A stretch of 32,866 nucleotides of DNA from Acidobacteriota bacterium (lineage in GTDB: Bacteria > Acidobacteriota > Polarisedimenticolia > Gp22-AA2). The stretch's first letter is position 1. Every line of letters begins with the position of its first letter. Location of the stretch: assembly GCA_003223135.1 (NCBI GenBank), contig QHXX01000009.1:1-32866 (forward strand), in the 5' to 3' direction. The notes below the pieces were generated by a model that did not search any database, had not been told where the DNA came from, and saw only the letters and a program-made list of their open reading frames with translations. Position numbers and translations under genes: made by a program. Below, in pieces: positions 1 to 10,828 of the stretch.

Positions 1-1865
1 CGACCTTCGGCACCACGATCACGCGCCTCTCCGATGCCCGGAAAACGCCCAACGCGTCCGACGCCGGCAGCCTGCCGCTGATCAACAACGAATATTCGAC
101 GATGTCGCCGTGGAGCGAGGCCAACGCCCATCTCCTCCTCGTGCACCACAGCTATTTCGCGCTGTATGACGGCGAAGGGCGCTACGTCAGGGACCTGCCC
201 TTCGAGGTGAACACGGCCAGCCAGCCGCGCTGGGCGCGGGGCTCGCCGGATGTTTTCTATTACCTGAGCGGCAACACGCTGAAGAGCTACGACGTTGCGA
301 CCGACGCCCGCACCGTCGTGCGGGTCTTCGGCGAATACGCGGGCATCAACGGGCTGGGCGAGTCCGACATCTCCTCCGACGGCGATCACTTCGTCCTGGT
401 GGGCGACTCTCGTGACGTCTTCGTCTACGAGATCAGCACCGACACGAAGGGGCCGGTGCTGGACACCACCGGCCTGGGAGGGTTCGACGACGTGTACATC
501 ACGCCCGACAATAACGTGCTCGTGGGCTGGTACGCGGTCGGGAGCGCCCCCCGCCAGGGGGTCGAATTGTACGACAGGGACATGCGCTTCCTGCGGCAGG
601 TGAGCCGGACCGTCGGACACATGGACGTGACGCGGGACGTCGACGGGAACGAAGTTCTGCTGCTGGGCAATGCGTCCGACCCGGAGCCGGTCTGCTTCAA
701 CGGGGTGGTCAAAATCCGGCTCTCCGACGGCCGGCAGACCTGCCTGGTCACCTTCGACTGGAGCATGAGCGTCCACATCTCCGCTCCCGATCGAAGCGGC
801 TTCGTCATCGTCGGCACCTATGCACCCGCGGACCCCGACCCCGTCCTCGGTTTCAGGACCTACACGGACGAAATCCTTCAGGTCAGCCTGGACGGATCCG
901 AAGTGAGGAGGCTGGCCCATCACCGCAGCCGGCCGTTCAACAGCTACGGCTGGACGCCGCGCGCCAGCGTCAGCCGCGACGGCAGCAGGCTGGTCTACAG
1001 CAGCAACTACGGGCTTCAGGAGATCCTCGGCTATCCTTCTTCCTACTCCGACACCTACCTCATCGACCTGTCGCAGACGTCGCCGTCGTCGGCCGGTTCG
1101 CAACACTGGCCCGCGAGACGGCTGCAGGAGGACGACCCCTCCGTCGTCTACGACGGGACTTGGTACGCCAGCGGTTTTCCCGGCCACAGCGGCGGCAGCG
1201 CACGATTCGCGGCCGGCCCGGGCGACCGCTCGACGTTCGTCTTCACGGGGACGGCGGTGAGATGGATCGGGTACCGGGACGAGTGGTCCGGCATCGCGGA
1301 TCTGTACGTGGACGGCGTCCTGCGCGAGGAGATCGACACCTACGCCTCCCCGGGCCAGGTGCGGGCGGAGATGTACACGATCCGGGGCCTCGCGCCGGCG
1401 GTCCACACCCTGGTCATCGAGGCGACGGGCCGGGGCCGCCCGGAATCGGGCGGGAACTGGATCTGGGTGGACGCGTTCGACGTCGTCCTGCGCGCCGAGG
1501 AGGACTCGCCGCTCGTGACTTACAGCGGAGACTGGTTCATCAATTTCTCTTCGGGTCACAGCCAGGGGGCCGCCGCCCTGGCCATGGGCGACGGCGCCCG
1601 GGCCACTTTCAGCTTCACGGGGACGACGGCGAGCTGGATCGGATACCGCGACGAGTGGTCGGGGATTGCCAGGGTCTACGTCGACGGACGGCTGCGCGCA
1701 GAACTGGATACCTACGCCTCGCCGTCCGAGACGGAGTCGCTGGTCTACACCGTGAGCGGCCTCGCCCCAGGGATCCACACCCTCGCCATCGAGGCCACCC
1801 GCAGCAAGTCGGCGAGCTCCGGCGGCGGTTGGGTCTGGGTGGACGGCTTCGAGACGCCGCCGTAA
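1..1865 (+). CDS. Beta-propeller protein with two tandem carbohydrate-binding-like modules (5' end outside window)
   Basis: The reading frame is open from the left edge (first full codon at base 3), and the residues before the first ATG at 102 (TFGTTITRLSDA...NNEYST) read like normal protein, so the true start lies upstream. The first part, to about base 1060, has repeated short blades with Asp/Gly turns (SSDGDHFVLVG, SRDGSRLVYSS) typical of a TolB/WD40-like beta-propeller. Two similar modules follow, at 1143-1490 and 1515-1862. Both contain WIGYRDEWSGIA, a YVDG-LR-E-DTYASP stretch, HTL-IEAT and end in W-WVD-F, a pattern seen in galactose-binding-like beta-sandwich domains. The stop is 29 nt before a glycosyltransferase gene. 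A role in binding or processing an extracellular glycan is inferred from modules and context. The specific function is unknown, and secretion cannot be judged without the N-terminus. Confidence 0.8.
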   Translation, partial: TFGTTITRLSDARKTPNASDAGSLPLINNEYSTMSPWSEANAHLLLVHHSYFALYDGEGRYVRDLPFEVNTASQPRWARGSPDVFYYLSGNTLKSYDVATDARTVVRVFGEYAGINGLGESDISSDGDHFVLVGDSRDVFVYEISTDTKGPVLDTTGLGGFDDVYITPDNNVLVGWYAVGSAPRQGVELYDRDMRFLRQVSRTVGHMDVTRDVDGNEVLLLGNASDPEPVCFNGVVKIRLSDGRQTCLVTFDWSMSVHISAPDRSGFVIVGTYAPADPDPVLGFRTYTDEILQVSLDGSEVRRLAHHRSRPFNSYGWTPRASVSRDGSRLVYSSNYGLQEILGYPSSYSDTYLIDLSQTSPSSAGSQHWPARRLQEDDPSVVYDGTWYASGFPGHSGGSARFAAGPGDRSTFVFTGTAVRWIGYRDEWSGIADLYVDGVLREEIDTYASPGQVRAEMYTIRGLAPAVHTLVIEATGRGRPESGGNWIWVDAFDVVLRAEEDSPLVTYSGDWFINFSSGHSQGAAALAMGDGARATFSFTGTTASWIGYRDEWSGIARVYVDGRLRAELDTYASPSETESLVYTVSGLAPGIHTLAIEATRSKSASSGGGWVWVDGFETPP

Positions 1866-1894
1866 CCGGGCGGTCTTCGGCGAAGAATAAACCT

Positions 1895-2791
1895 GTGCAA
1901 CTCGGCATCGGGTTGGTGGCCGCGAGCCTCGACATCCTGGGCGGCCAGGGCGTCCAGGCGGTCGCGCTCGCCGCGGCGCTGCGGCGGGAAGGCGTCGACG
2001 TGAGGTTCATCCCGATCGACCCGCCCTTCCCGCCCGGGCTCCGCTGGCTTCGCCGCGTACCCTGCGCCCGGACGCTGCTGAACCAGGCGCTCTACCTGCC
2101 GGGCCTGCTAGGCCTGCGGCGCGTGGACGTGGCGCACCTGTTCTCGGCGTCCTACTGGTCGTTCCTCCTGGGGCCGGTGCCGGCGATCGTGGCGGCGAGG
2201 GCCCTTCGCAAGCGAGTCGTCCTCCACTACCACAGCGGCGAGGCGGAGGACAAACTGGCACGCTTCGGGCCCCTCGTCCACCAGTGTCCGCACTACCGCG
2301 TGGAGAACACCTTGAAGGCCTTCGCAATCCTCAGGCGCCGCCACCCGGACGCCACGCTGACGCTCGCGGGATACGGCAGCCAGGAAGCCAGGCTCCGACG
2401 GCTGGCCGATGCCCTGGGGACGGGCGGCATCCATTTCGTCGGTCGGGTGGAACCGCCGTCCGTGCCCGCCCTCTACGATCGGGCCGACATTTTCTTGAAC
2501 TCCTCTGTCGTCGACAACCAGCCGGTCTCCATCCTGGAGGCGTTCGCCTCGGGGCTGCCGGTCGTGTCCACCGCAACGGGAGATATCCCGGCGATGGTGC
2601 GCGGCGGAGAAGCCGGCATGCTCGTACCCGTGGGCGACTCCGCCGCCATGGCCGACGCCGTCGCCGGTCTGCTCGAGAAGCCGGATCGGGCCCTGCGCAT
2701 GGCCCGCCGCGGCCGCGACGAGGCTCGCGAGTACGGATGGACGCGCGTGCGCGAGGCGTGGGACGCCGTTTACCGGGGAAACGCGGCATGA
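1895..2791 (+). CDS. GT4 glycosyltransferase with apparent internal deletion
   Basis: The product is 298 aa from a GTG start at 1895, chosen because the N-terminal GT4 strand (QLGIGLVAASLDILGGQGVQ) begins right there; a GAAGAA purine run precedes it. The N-terminal Rossmann half is recognisable to HYHSGEAEDKL. The C-terminal half starts abruptly at PHYRVENTLKAFAIL and holds the donor-site region (NSSVVDNQPVSILEAFASGLPVV). In this family about 60-70 residues normally lie between these blocks, including the inter-domain linker, the VPN-VD-type segment and an 'STRNLEP'-like strand. They are absent, and the join is near base 2282-2288 (LVHQ-C-PHYR). Full-length relatives are about 370 aa. The frame is kept, but the enzyme is probably inactive, or the sequence is a mis-assembly. 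It overlaps the next gene by ATGA at 2788-2791. Confidence 0.75.
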   Translation: MQLGIGLVAASLDILGGQGVQAVALAAALRREGVDVRFIPIDPPFPPGLRWLRRVPCARTLLNQALYLPGLLGLRRVDVAHLFSASYWSFLLGPVPAIVAARALRKRVVLHYHSGEAEDKLARFGPLVHQCPHYRVENTLKAFAILRRRHPDATLTLAGYGSQEARLRRLADALGTGGIHFVGRVEPPSVPALYDRADIFLNSSVVDNQPVSILEAFASGLPVVSTATGDIPAMVRGGEAGMLVPVGDSAAMADAVAGLLEKPDRALRMARRGRDEAREYGWTRVREAWDAVYRGNAA

Positions 2792-4995
2792 GGCTGAGGC
2801 GCGTGCTGAGCATGGGGATCCCAGAGATCGCCGGGCGCAGCCGGCAGGAGAGCCGGAAATGGCTGGAGCGGGCGCGCGTGGCGGTTCGCGACGGGCGCCC
2901 CGAGGATGTTCTGGAGGACCTGAACGCCGGGACGGTGCTTCGCCAGGCGCAGGCGGGGTCGCGGGAGGCCGACCGCCGCGGGGCCGCGCGGGCGCTTCTG
3001 GAGCGTTTCCAGGAGAACGGCCCGGCCCGCTTCTTCGAGGGCGCCGTGAGCGCCACGACGCCCGCCCTGATCTCGGCGCGGGCCCCGGAGGCGCGCGAGC
3101 AGACGCTCGAGGAGGCGATCACGATCACCAGGATGCGTTTCGACCTTCTGGGACACCTCGGCCTCTTCTTCGGCGACCCCGTCGACTGGCACCTGGACCC
3201 GGTGTCCGGCCGCCGGGCGCCGCTCGTGCATTGGAGCCGGCTCGAACCGCTCGACCACGGCGTGGTGGGGGACTCCAAGGTCGTGTGGGAGCTCAACCGT
3301 CACCAATGGCTGGTCCGTCTCGGGCAGGCGTTCCGCTTCACGGGAGACGAGCGTCTGGGCGAGGTGTGGGCCCGGCAGGTGCGGGAGTGGATGAAGGCCA
3401 ACCCGCCCGGGCTCGGGATCAACTGGGCCAGCAGCCTCGAGGTGGCCCTGCGGCTGATCGCCTGGTGCTGGTCGCTCTTCCTCTTCCGCGAGTCCAGAGC
3501 GCTCTCGCCCGACCTCTTCCTGGACATGCTCGCGGGGATCCGCGACCATGCGTCGCACGTGGAGCGGTACCTGTCGCGCTACTTCTCGCCGAACACCCAC
3601 CTGACCGGCGAAGCGCTCGGGCTGTTCTACGCCGGGGCCGTCTTCCCGGAGCTACGCGGTGCCGTACGCTGGCGCGCCCTCGGGTCGGGGATCCTGCGGG
3701 AGGAGAGCGCCCGGCAGGTGCTCCCGGACGGTGTCTACTTCGAGCAGTCCACCTGCTACCAGATGTACACGATCGAGATCCTGCTCCACTTTCTGCTTCT
3801 CGCGAGACGATGCGGACTGCCGGCCCCGGAGGCCGTCGAGCGCCGGGTGCAGGGCATGCTCGACTTCATCCTGGCCGTGCGGCGCCCGGACGGCTCGATC
3901 CCCCAGATGGGAGATGGGGACGGCGGCCGGCTCCTGCCTCTCGCCAGGAGAGGTCCGGAGGACGCGCGCGGTCTGTTCTCGACCGCCGCGGCCTTGTTCG
4001 GCCGGCCTGATTACGCCTGGGCGGCGGGAGGGGTGGCGCCCGAGACGCTCTGGCTCCTGGGGCCGGGCGGCCTCGGCCCCATCGAGGCTCAGAGGCCGCA
4101 GCCTCCCGCAGGGACCTCTCGTCTGTTCGCTTCGGGCGGCTACGCAGTGATGCGCGACGGCTTCTCGTCCCGCGCCCACCACCTGATCTTCGACGTGGGA
4201 CCGCTCGGCTGTCCCATCAGCGGGGGACACGGTCACGCGGATCTGCTCGGCATCCAGTTGAGCGCCTTCGGGACGACCTTCCTCCCCGACCCGGGCACGT
4301 ACTGCTATACGGCGGCGCCGTCCTGGCGCGACTACTTCCGCGGCTCGGCCGCCCACAGCACCGTGATCGTGGACGGCGCGGGCCAGGCGGTGCCGGACGG
4401 TCCCTTCGCGTGGCGCAATCGGCCCCGTGCGCGGCTCCACCACTGGGAATCGACCGAAGCGTTCGACTTCGCCGACGCGGAGCACGACGCCTACAAACGC
4501 CTGCCGGATCCGGTGGTCCACCGCCGCCGGGTGCTGTTCGTGAAGCCGCGGTACTTCGTCGTCGTGGACGATCTCGAGGGAGCCGCCGAGCACCGCGTGG
4601 AGCTCCGGTTTCAGTTCGCGCCGATGGCGGTCAGCCTGGACCCGGACCACTGGGCCCGGGCGCAGGCGAACGGCCGGCACGTCCTCCACGTCCGGCCGTT
4701 CGCGTGCGTGCCGCTCCCGGGGGAGGTCCGTGAGAAAAAGGAATCGCCGATCGAGGGCTGGATCTCGCCCGACTACGGCCGACGCCGCGGGGCCCCCGTC
4801 CTGATCTACCGGACCGCCACGCGCCTGCCGCTGCGCATCGTCACCCTCCTCCTTCCCGCGGAACACCCGCTCTCCCCCCGGCCGCCCGTGACGCCCTTGT
4901 TCGGCCAAGGCGCCGGGCCCGTCGGTATCCTCTTCGAGGAGGCGGGCGAGTCGGTCCGCTTCGACGAGGGCGGGTTCGTCGTGGAGCGGCGCTAG
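2788..4995 (+). CDS. Heparinase II/III family polysaccharide lyase-like protein
   Basis: The product is 735 aa. The ATG at 2788 overlaps the stop of the preceding glycosyltransferase in an ATGA, indicating translational coupling. The N-terminal half is an alpha/alpha toroid (WELNRHQWLVRLGQAF, SSLEVALRLIAWCWS, FSPNTHLTGEALGLFYAG, GVYFEQSTCYQMYT). The C-terminal beta-sandwich holds the heparinase II/III signature GHGHADLLGIQLSAFGTTFL, then DPGTYCYTAAPSWRDYFRG and AAHSTVIVDGAGQ. Known family members eliminate uronic-acid-containing polysaccharides. In exopolysaccharide operons they are thought to trim or release the polymer. No classical signal peptide is obvious at the N-terminus, which is arginine-rich. 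The gene looks full length and intact, unlike its upstream neighbour. Confidence 0.88.
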   Translation: MRLRRVLSMGIPEIAGRSRQESRKWLERARVAVRDGRPEDVLEDLNAGTVLRQAQAGSREADRRGAARALLERFQENGPARFFEGAVSATTPALISARAPEAREQTLEEAITITRMRFDLLGHLGLFFGDPVDWHLDPVSGRRAPLVHWSRLEPLDHGVVGDSKVVWELNRHQWLVRLGQAFRFTGDERLGEVWARQVREWMKANPPGLGINWASSLEVALRLIAWCWSLFLFRESRALSPDLFLDMLAGIRDHASHVERYLSRYFSPNTHLTGEALGLFYAGAVFPELRGAVRWRALGSGILREESARQVLPDGVYFEQSTCYQMYTIEILLHFLLLARRCGLPAPEAVERRVQGMLDFILAVRRPDGSIPQMGDGDGGRLLPLARRGPEDARGLFSTAAALFGRPDYAWAAGGVAPETLWLLGPGGLGPIEAQRPQPPAGTSRLFASGGYAVMRDGFSSRAHHLIFDVGPLGCPISGGHGHADLLGIQLSAFGTTFLPDPGTYCYTAAPSWRDYFRGSAAHSTVIVDGAGQAVPDGPFAWRNRPRARLHHWESTEAFDFADAEHDAYKRLPDPVVHRRRVLFVKPRYFVVVDDLEGAAEHRVELRFQFAPMAVSLDPDHWARAQANGRHVLHVRPFACVPLPGEVREKKESPIEGWISPDYGRRRGAPVLIYRTATRLPLRIVTLLLPAEHPLSPRPPVTPLFGQGAGPVGILFEEAGESVRFDEGGFVVERR

Positions 4996-5930
4996 TGGAG
5001 CCTGGGCACGGGTCGGCCTCGAGCCGGTACCCCGCCGGATTTCTACCCATGTCTCACCTGCCCTGGAGTCTCCAGGCCGCTCGAGCGCTCGGCCATGTGC
5101 TGCCGCCAGTCTTCGCCCATCTCGTCACCTATCTCATCTATCCGCAACAGCGCGGCCTTCACAACGCGCGCAGCTTCACAGTGAAATCGCGGACCGGCTC
5201 GCAGTTTGTCGGGACGACAGCAGACCTGCACGCCCTGCACGTCGCGTTGCACGGGTTCGGCGACTGGCGACTCTGGGTCGTCGCGGCAGCGTGCTGTCGC
5301 CCCGGCGACACCATCGTGGAGATCGGCGCGAACGTCGGCACCGAGACGGTGGCCTTCGCCGACACTGTCGGGCCAACGGGGCGCGTCTACGCCTTCGAGC
5401 CCTACCCGCCGAACGTCGCCTCGCTTCGAGCGACAACAGCGTCCCTGGCGCAGGTCACCGTCCTGCCCTGCGCGGTCTCCGGGGCCGCCGGCCGCTGTTC
5501 CTTCGTCGCGCCACCGAGCGATCAGAGCGGCATCGGGCATCTCGGCAACGGCGACCTCATGGTGGATGTGGTGACCCTGGACGGCGCCCTGCCTGACAAT
5601 ATCGCCATACGGATGCTCGCCAGTGACGCCGAGGGATACGAGCCTGCCATCCTTCGAGGCGCCGAACAACGCATCCGGCGTGATCGCCCGATCATCGTGT
5701 TGGAGGCTTCGGAGATGCTGCTCCGGCGAAGCAACACCACGCTCGCGGGTCTGGCCGGAAGCCTCGAGCAGCACGGATACCGCATCTACCGCATCGGCCG
5801 CTGGGGACTGGAACCCCCCGATGGCAGACCGGCGAACTGGCTGGCCTTGCCGCCGCAGGACGCTGCGCTCGCGGCGTCGATCCACCGAGCGATCCAGCGC
5901 CAGGCCCTGTCACCATTATGGCTGCATTAG
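4995..5930 (+). CDS. FkbM family SAM-dependent methyltransferase
   Basis: The product is 311 aa. The GTG at 4995 overlaps the heparinase stop by one base and has GGAG 8 nt upstream; an ATG at 5049 is possible but lacks a Shine-Dalgarno sequence. The SAM-binding motif I is clear (GDTIVEIGANVGTETVAFA), followed by the acidic motif II region (GRVYAFEPYPPN). Later come LDGALPDNIAIRMLASDAEGYEP and PIIVLEASEMLLR, typical of FkbM-type methyltransferases. These methylate hydroxyl groups of sugars or polyketides, so O-methylation of a sugar residue in the polymer is the likely role. G+C is lower than in flanking genes (62% in one hand-counted 60-base line, 5161-5220) with a less GC-biased third position, hinting at recent acquisition. 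Confidence 0.85.
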   Translation: MEPGHGSASSRYPAGFLPMSHLPWSLQAARALGHVLPPVFAHLVTYLIYPQQRGLHNARSFTVKSRTGSQFVGTTADLHALHVALHGFGDWRLWVVAAACCRPGDTIVEIGANVGTETVAFADTVGPTGRVYAFEPYPPNVASLRATTASLAQVTVLPCAVSGAAGRCSFVAPPSDQSGIGHLGNGDLMVDVVTLDGALPDNIAIRMLASDAEGYEPAILRGAEQRIRRDRPIIVLEASEMLLRRSNTTLAGLAGSLEQHGYRIYRIGRWGLEPPDGRPANWLALPPQDAALAASIHRAIQRQALSPLWLH

Positions 5931-5961
5931 TCCGCGACGCCCGTACGGCGAACTAGCTCCG

Positions 5962-7973
<2,012 letters not shown>

Positions 7974-7977
<4 letters not shown>

Positions 7978-8930
7978 AGGCTCTGAGGCGCGCATTCGAA
8001 ACGCTCTTCTTCCTGATCGAACGGGCCGTCACCGCCGCGCTCTACCCCGTGTGCCTGCTCCGGAAGACACTGGGGGCACCGGCCGGGGTCCCGATTCTCA
8101 TGTACCACCAGGTCGGCGGACGTCCGTCCTGCCATGACCGTGTGTCTCCCGAGCGGTTCGAGAGGCAGATCCGGGCCATCCTGGAAGCCGGGTATCGCGT
8201 CATACCGCTCTCCGAGCTCATCCACGTCCTGGAGCAAGGCCGGGTGGCGGACCTCGGGCGCGCCGCGGTCTTGACCTTCGACGACGGCTACCGCGGCCAG
8301 TTCGCGTTCGCCTATCCCATCCTGCGATGGAACCGGTTGCCGGCGACGTTCTTCGTGACCGCCGGGTCGATCGGGACGAACACCTTCTTCCCCCATCTCT
8401 CGTTTCTGAACGCCGCGCGCGCGAGCGAAACGTCGCCGCCTCTGGCCTGGCTGCCTCTGTCCTGGGACGAGGTGAGGGAAATGGCCGGTCATGGCATCGA
8501 TATCGAGCCGCACGCCGTCTCGCACCGGTCCCCCGGCGACCCGGCCGCGGCGGAGGCGGCGTTCGAGGCGCGGCGATCGAAGGAGCTTCTGGAGCGGCGT
8601 CTCGGCGTGCTGGTGGATCTGTTCGCCTATCCGTTCGGGTGGGGGGCGTACGGTGATTCCCACCGCGGCATCCAGGACATTCTGCGCGCGACCGGCTATC
8701 ACGCCGCATGCACCACGGTGGTCGGGCTGAGCGGGCCGGGTGTCGATCCCCTGGCCCTGCCGCGCATCCCGATGGAACAAGGGGACGGTCCGTTCCGGGT
8801 CCGCTGCAAGCTCGCGGGGGCCTATGACTGGGTGGGGGCGGTGAAGTCGCTCTGGCAGCGCCTGGCGGTGCGGGAAGGGCGGGTGGACGCGGCGCACCCC
8901 GCGGGGATGGACACCGGGATCCGCTCATGA
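7974..8930 (+). CDS. Polysaccharide deacetylase (NodB homology domain)
   Basis: The product is 318 aa. The ATG at 7974 overlaps the asnB-type stop (ATGA) and has GGAGG at 7961-7965. After an amphipathic or membrane-associated N-terminus (about residues 5-35), the NodB fold appears: VPILMYHQVGG, VLTFDDGYRGQFAFAYPIL with the metal-binding Asp pair, ATFFVTAGSIG, then GIDIEPHAVSH, which supplies the two metal-ligand histidines, and FAYPFGWGAYG. Family enzymes remove N- or O-acetyl groups from glycans using a divalent metal. In this operon it probably deacetylates the nascent or exported polysaccharide. The N-terminal segment suggests membrane association rather than full secretion. It overlaps the next gene by ATGA at 8927-8930. 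Confidence 0.88.
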
Positions 8931-10828
8931 GGATTCTCTGGGTCAAAGTCGGCGGTCTTTGGCCCCCCGACACTGGCGGGCGGCTGCGGAGCCTGCATCT
9001 CGTGTCGGAGCTGTCGCGGCGCCACCACGTCAGTCTGGCGACAACGCACGCGCCCGGCGAGGACCCCGGCCCGCTTCTGGCGCACCTGCCACGGTGCGAG
9101 GTCGTGTCGGTTCCTTATGCCCTTCCCAAGCGGGGAAGCGCCGGGTTCGCCCTGGCGCTCGCGCGCTCCTGGCTCACGACCCAGCCGGTCGATCTCCTGA
9201 AGTCCGTCGTTCCCGGGTTGCGCGAGGAGGTCCGACGCCGCCTCGAGGGGGGCGCGGTCGATCTGTGCGTGGCGGACTTCCTGGTCGGCACGGCGAACAT
9301 CGTCCTGCCGGGGCCCGTGCCGACGCTCTTCTTCGCGCACAACGTGGAGCACCTGATCTGGAGGAGGCTGGCCCGGGTCGAGACGAGCCCCTGGCGTCGC
9401 CCCCTCCTCGAAGTCGAGTGGCGCAAGCTGCGCGCGGCCGAGGCGCGGGCGTGCTCCCGTGCCACGCTGACCGTCGCCGTGTCGGAGGAGGACGCCGCGC
9501 TGCTTGCGGCCCGCGCACCGGCCGCCCGGGTGCGCGCGATTCCGACCGGCGTCGATCTCTCGTACTTCGCGCCCGGGACGTCCCGGGAGGACGACACGTC
9601 GCTCGTCTTCATGGGGTCCATGGACTGGCTCCCGAACGAGGATGCCGTGCTGCACTTCCTGGAGGCGATCCTGCCGCGCGTGCGGGGGGAGGTCAGGAAC
9701 GTCTCGTTCACGGTCGTCGGGCGCAATCCCGGCCCCCGTCTGCGCGCCGCGGCGGCCCGGGACGGGATCGCCCTGACGGGCAGGGTGGAGGACATCCGCC
9801 CGCACGTTCTTCGGGCAGCAGTGTTCGTGGTGCCTCTCCGCGTAGGCGGGGGAACGCGACTCAAGATCTTCGAGGCGCTCGCGATGGGGAAGGCGGTCGT
9901 CTCCACCACGGTGGGGGCGGAAGGACTGCCGCTCGTTCCCGGGCTGCACTTCGTGCGGGCGGACGACCCGGACGAGTTCGCCCAGGCAGTCGTTTCGCTC
10001 CTGCGCGATCCCGGGCTGCGTCGATCTCTCGGGCTCCAAGGGCGGCGGCTGGTCGAAGAGAGGTACGGCTGGCCCAGGGTGGCGGAAGAGTTCGAAAAGA
10101 GGTGCGAGGAGGCGGTGACGCTCGGCCGCCGGCACACGGCCTGCCGCCCCTCCCCGGCGGCCCGTGCCGGGGCCCGCATCGCCGGCTGGCTGCCGGAAGG
10201 GATCAAAAGACATGCGCGGCCGCTCCGAAGTCTGCAAGCGCGCCACGGCCTGATCGACTGGAAGCTCCGGTTCCGGCGCGCCCTCCCGACCCGGCGGGAG
10301 GCGCGGACCGGGGATGCCGGACCCATCCGCTCGATCCTGTACGTCTGCCGGGGGAACATCATCCGCAGCCCGATGGCGGCATCGCTCATGAGACGGTGCC
10401 TCGCCGATCTCGGGAGGAACGGTGTCGTCGTTTCCTCCGCCGGCCTGTACGCCGGCCGTGGTCTGCCCGCAGATCCCCGCGCGCGCGCCGTGGCGCGGAG
10501 TTTCGGGTTCTCGCTCGACGATCATCGCGCCCGGCGTCTGACGGCCGGGATGGTGGGGCAGGCGGATCTGATCGTCGCGCTCGATTCGCTGATCGAGGCG
10601 GAGCTGCGTGGACGCCACCCGCGGGCAGGCCGCAAGATCACCAGACTTCTGACACAACCCGGGGATCGGCCGGCGCGACCGATCGATATCCCCGACCCAT
10701 ACGACGGCGAGGAGGATGATATCCGCCGCTGTTTCGAACTGCTGCGGGCCAGTGTCCGCCGTCAGTCGTCGGGTCTTTTTGCACGGGAGACCGCGCCCGA
10801 GGAGGTGGAAGCTTACCATGCGTCTTAG
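8927..10828 (+). CDS. GT4 glycosyltransferase fused to low-molecular-weight protein tyrosine phosphatase
   Basis: A single 633-aa frame. Residues 1 to about 395 form a complete GT4 glycosyltransferase: N-terminal RILWVKVGGLWPPDTGGRLR, then SLVFMGSMDWLPNEDA, VVPLRVGGGTRLKIFEALAMG and the EGLPLVPG region, close in style to exosortase-locus glycosyltransferases. After a basic linker of about 70 residues (395-466), an LMW-PTP domain follows with the P-loop VCRGNIIRSPMA: nucleophile Cys474 in C-X5-R(480)-S, and the general acid in DIPDPYDG (Asp590-Pro591). The second cysteine usual in this loop (CxGNxC) is Ile479 here. LMW-PTPs of the Wzb type dephosphorylate the tyrosine kinase controlling chain length and export, but normally are separate proteins. 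Codon use is continuous across the join. It overlaps the dehydrogenase remnant by 11 nt. Confidence 0.85.
   Translation: MRILWVKVGGLWPPDTGGRLRSLHLVSELSRRHHVSLATTHAPGEDPGPLLAHLPRCEVVSVPYALPKRGSAGFALALARSWLTTQPVDLLKSVVPGLREEVRRRLEGGAVDLCVADFLVGTANIVLPGPVPTLFFAHNVEHLIWRRLARVETSPWRRPLLEVEWRKLRAAEARACSRATLTVAVSEEDAALLAARAPAARVRAIPTGVDLSYFAPGTSREDDTSLVFMGSMDWLPNEDAVLHFLEAILPRVRGEVRNVSFTVVGRNPGPRLRAAAARDGIALTGRVEDIRPHVLRAAVFVVPLRVGGGTRLKIFEALAMGKAVVSTTVGAEGLPLVPGLHFVRADDPDEFAQAVVSLLRDPGLRRSLGLQGRRLVEERYGWPRVAEEFEKRCEEAVTLGRRHTACRPSPAARAGARIAGWLPEGIKRHARPLRSLQARHGLIDWKLRFRRALPTRREARTGDAGPIRSILYVCRGNIIRSPMAASLMRRCLADLGRNGVVVSSAGLYAGRGLPADPRARAVARSFGFSLDDHRARRLTAGMVGQADLIVALDSLIEAELRGRHPRAGRKITRLLTQPGDRPARPIDIPDPYDGEEDDIRRCFELLRASVRRQSSGLFARETAPEEVEAYHAS

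Noticed and set aside
2284..2787. Upstream extension of the heparinase frame
   Set aside because: Residues before MRLRRVLSM are an Arg/Gly-rich out-of-frame reading of the GT4 gene, and the ATGA overlap marks the real start.
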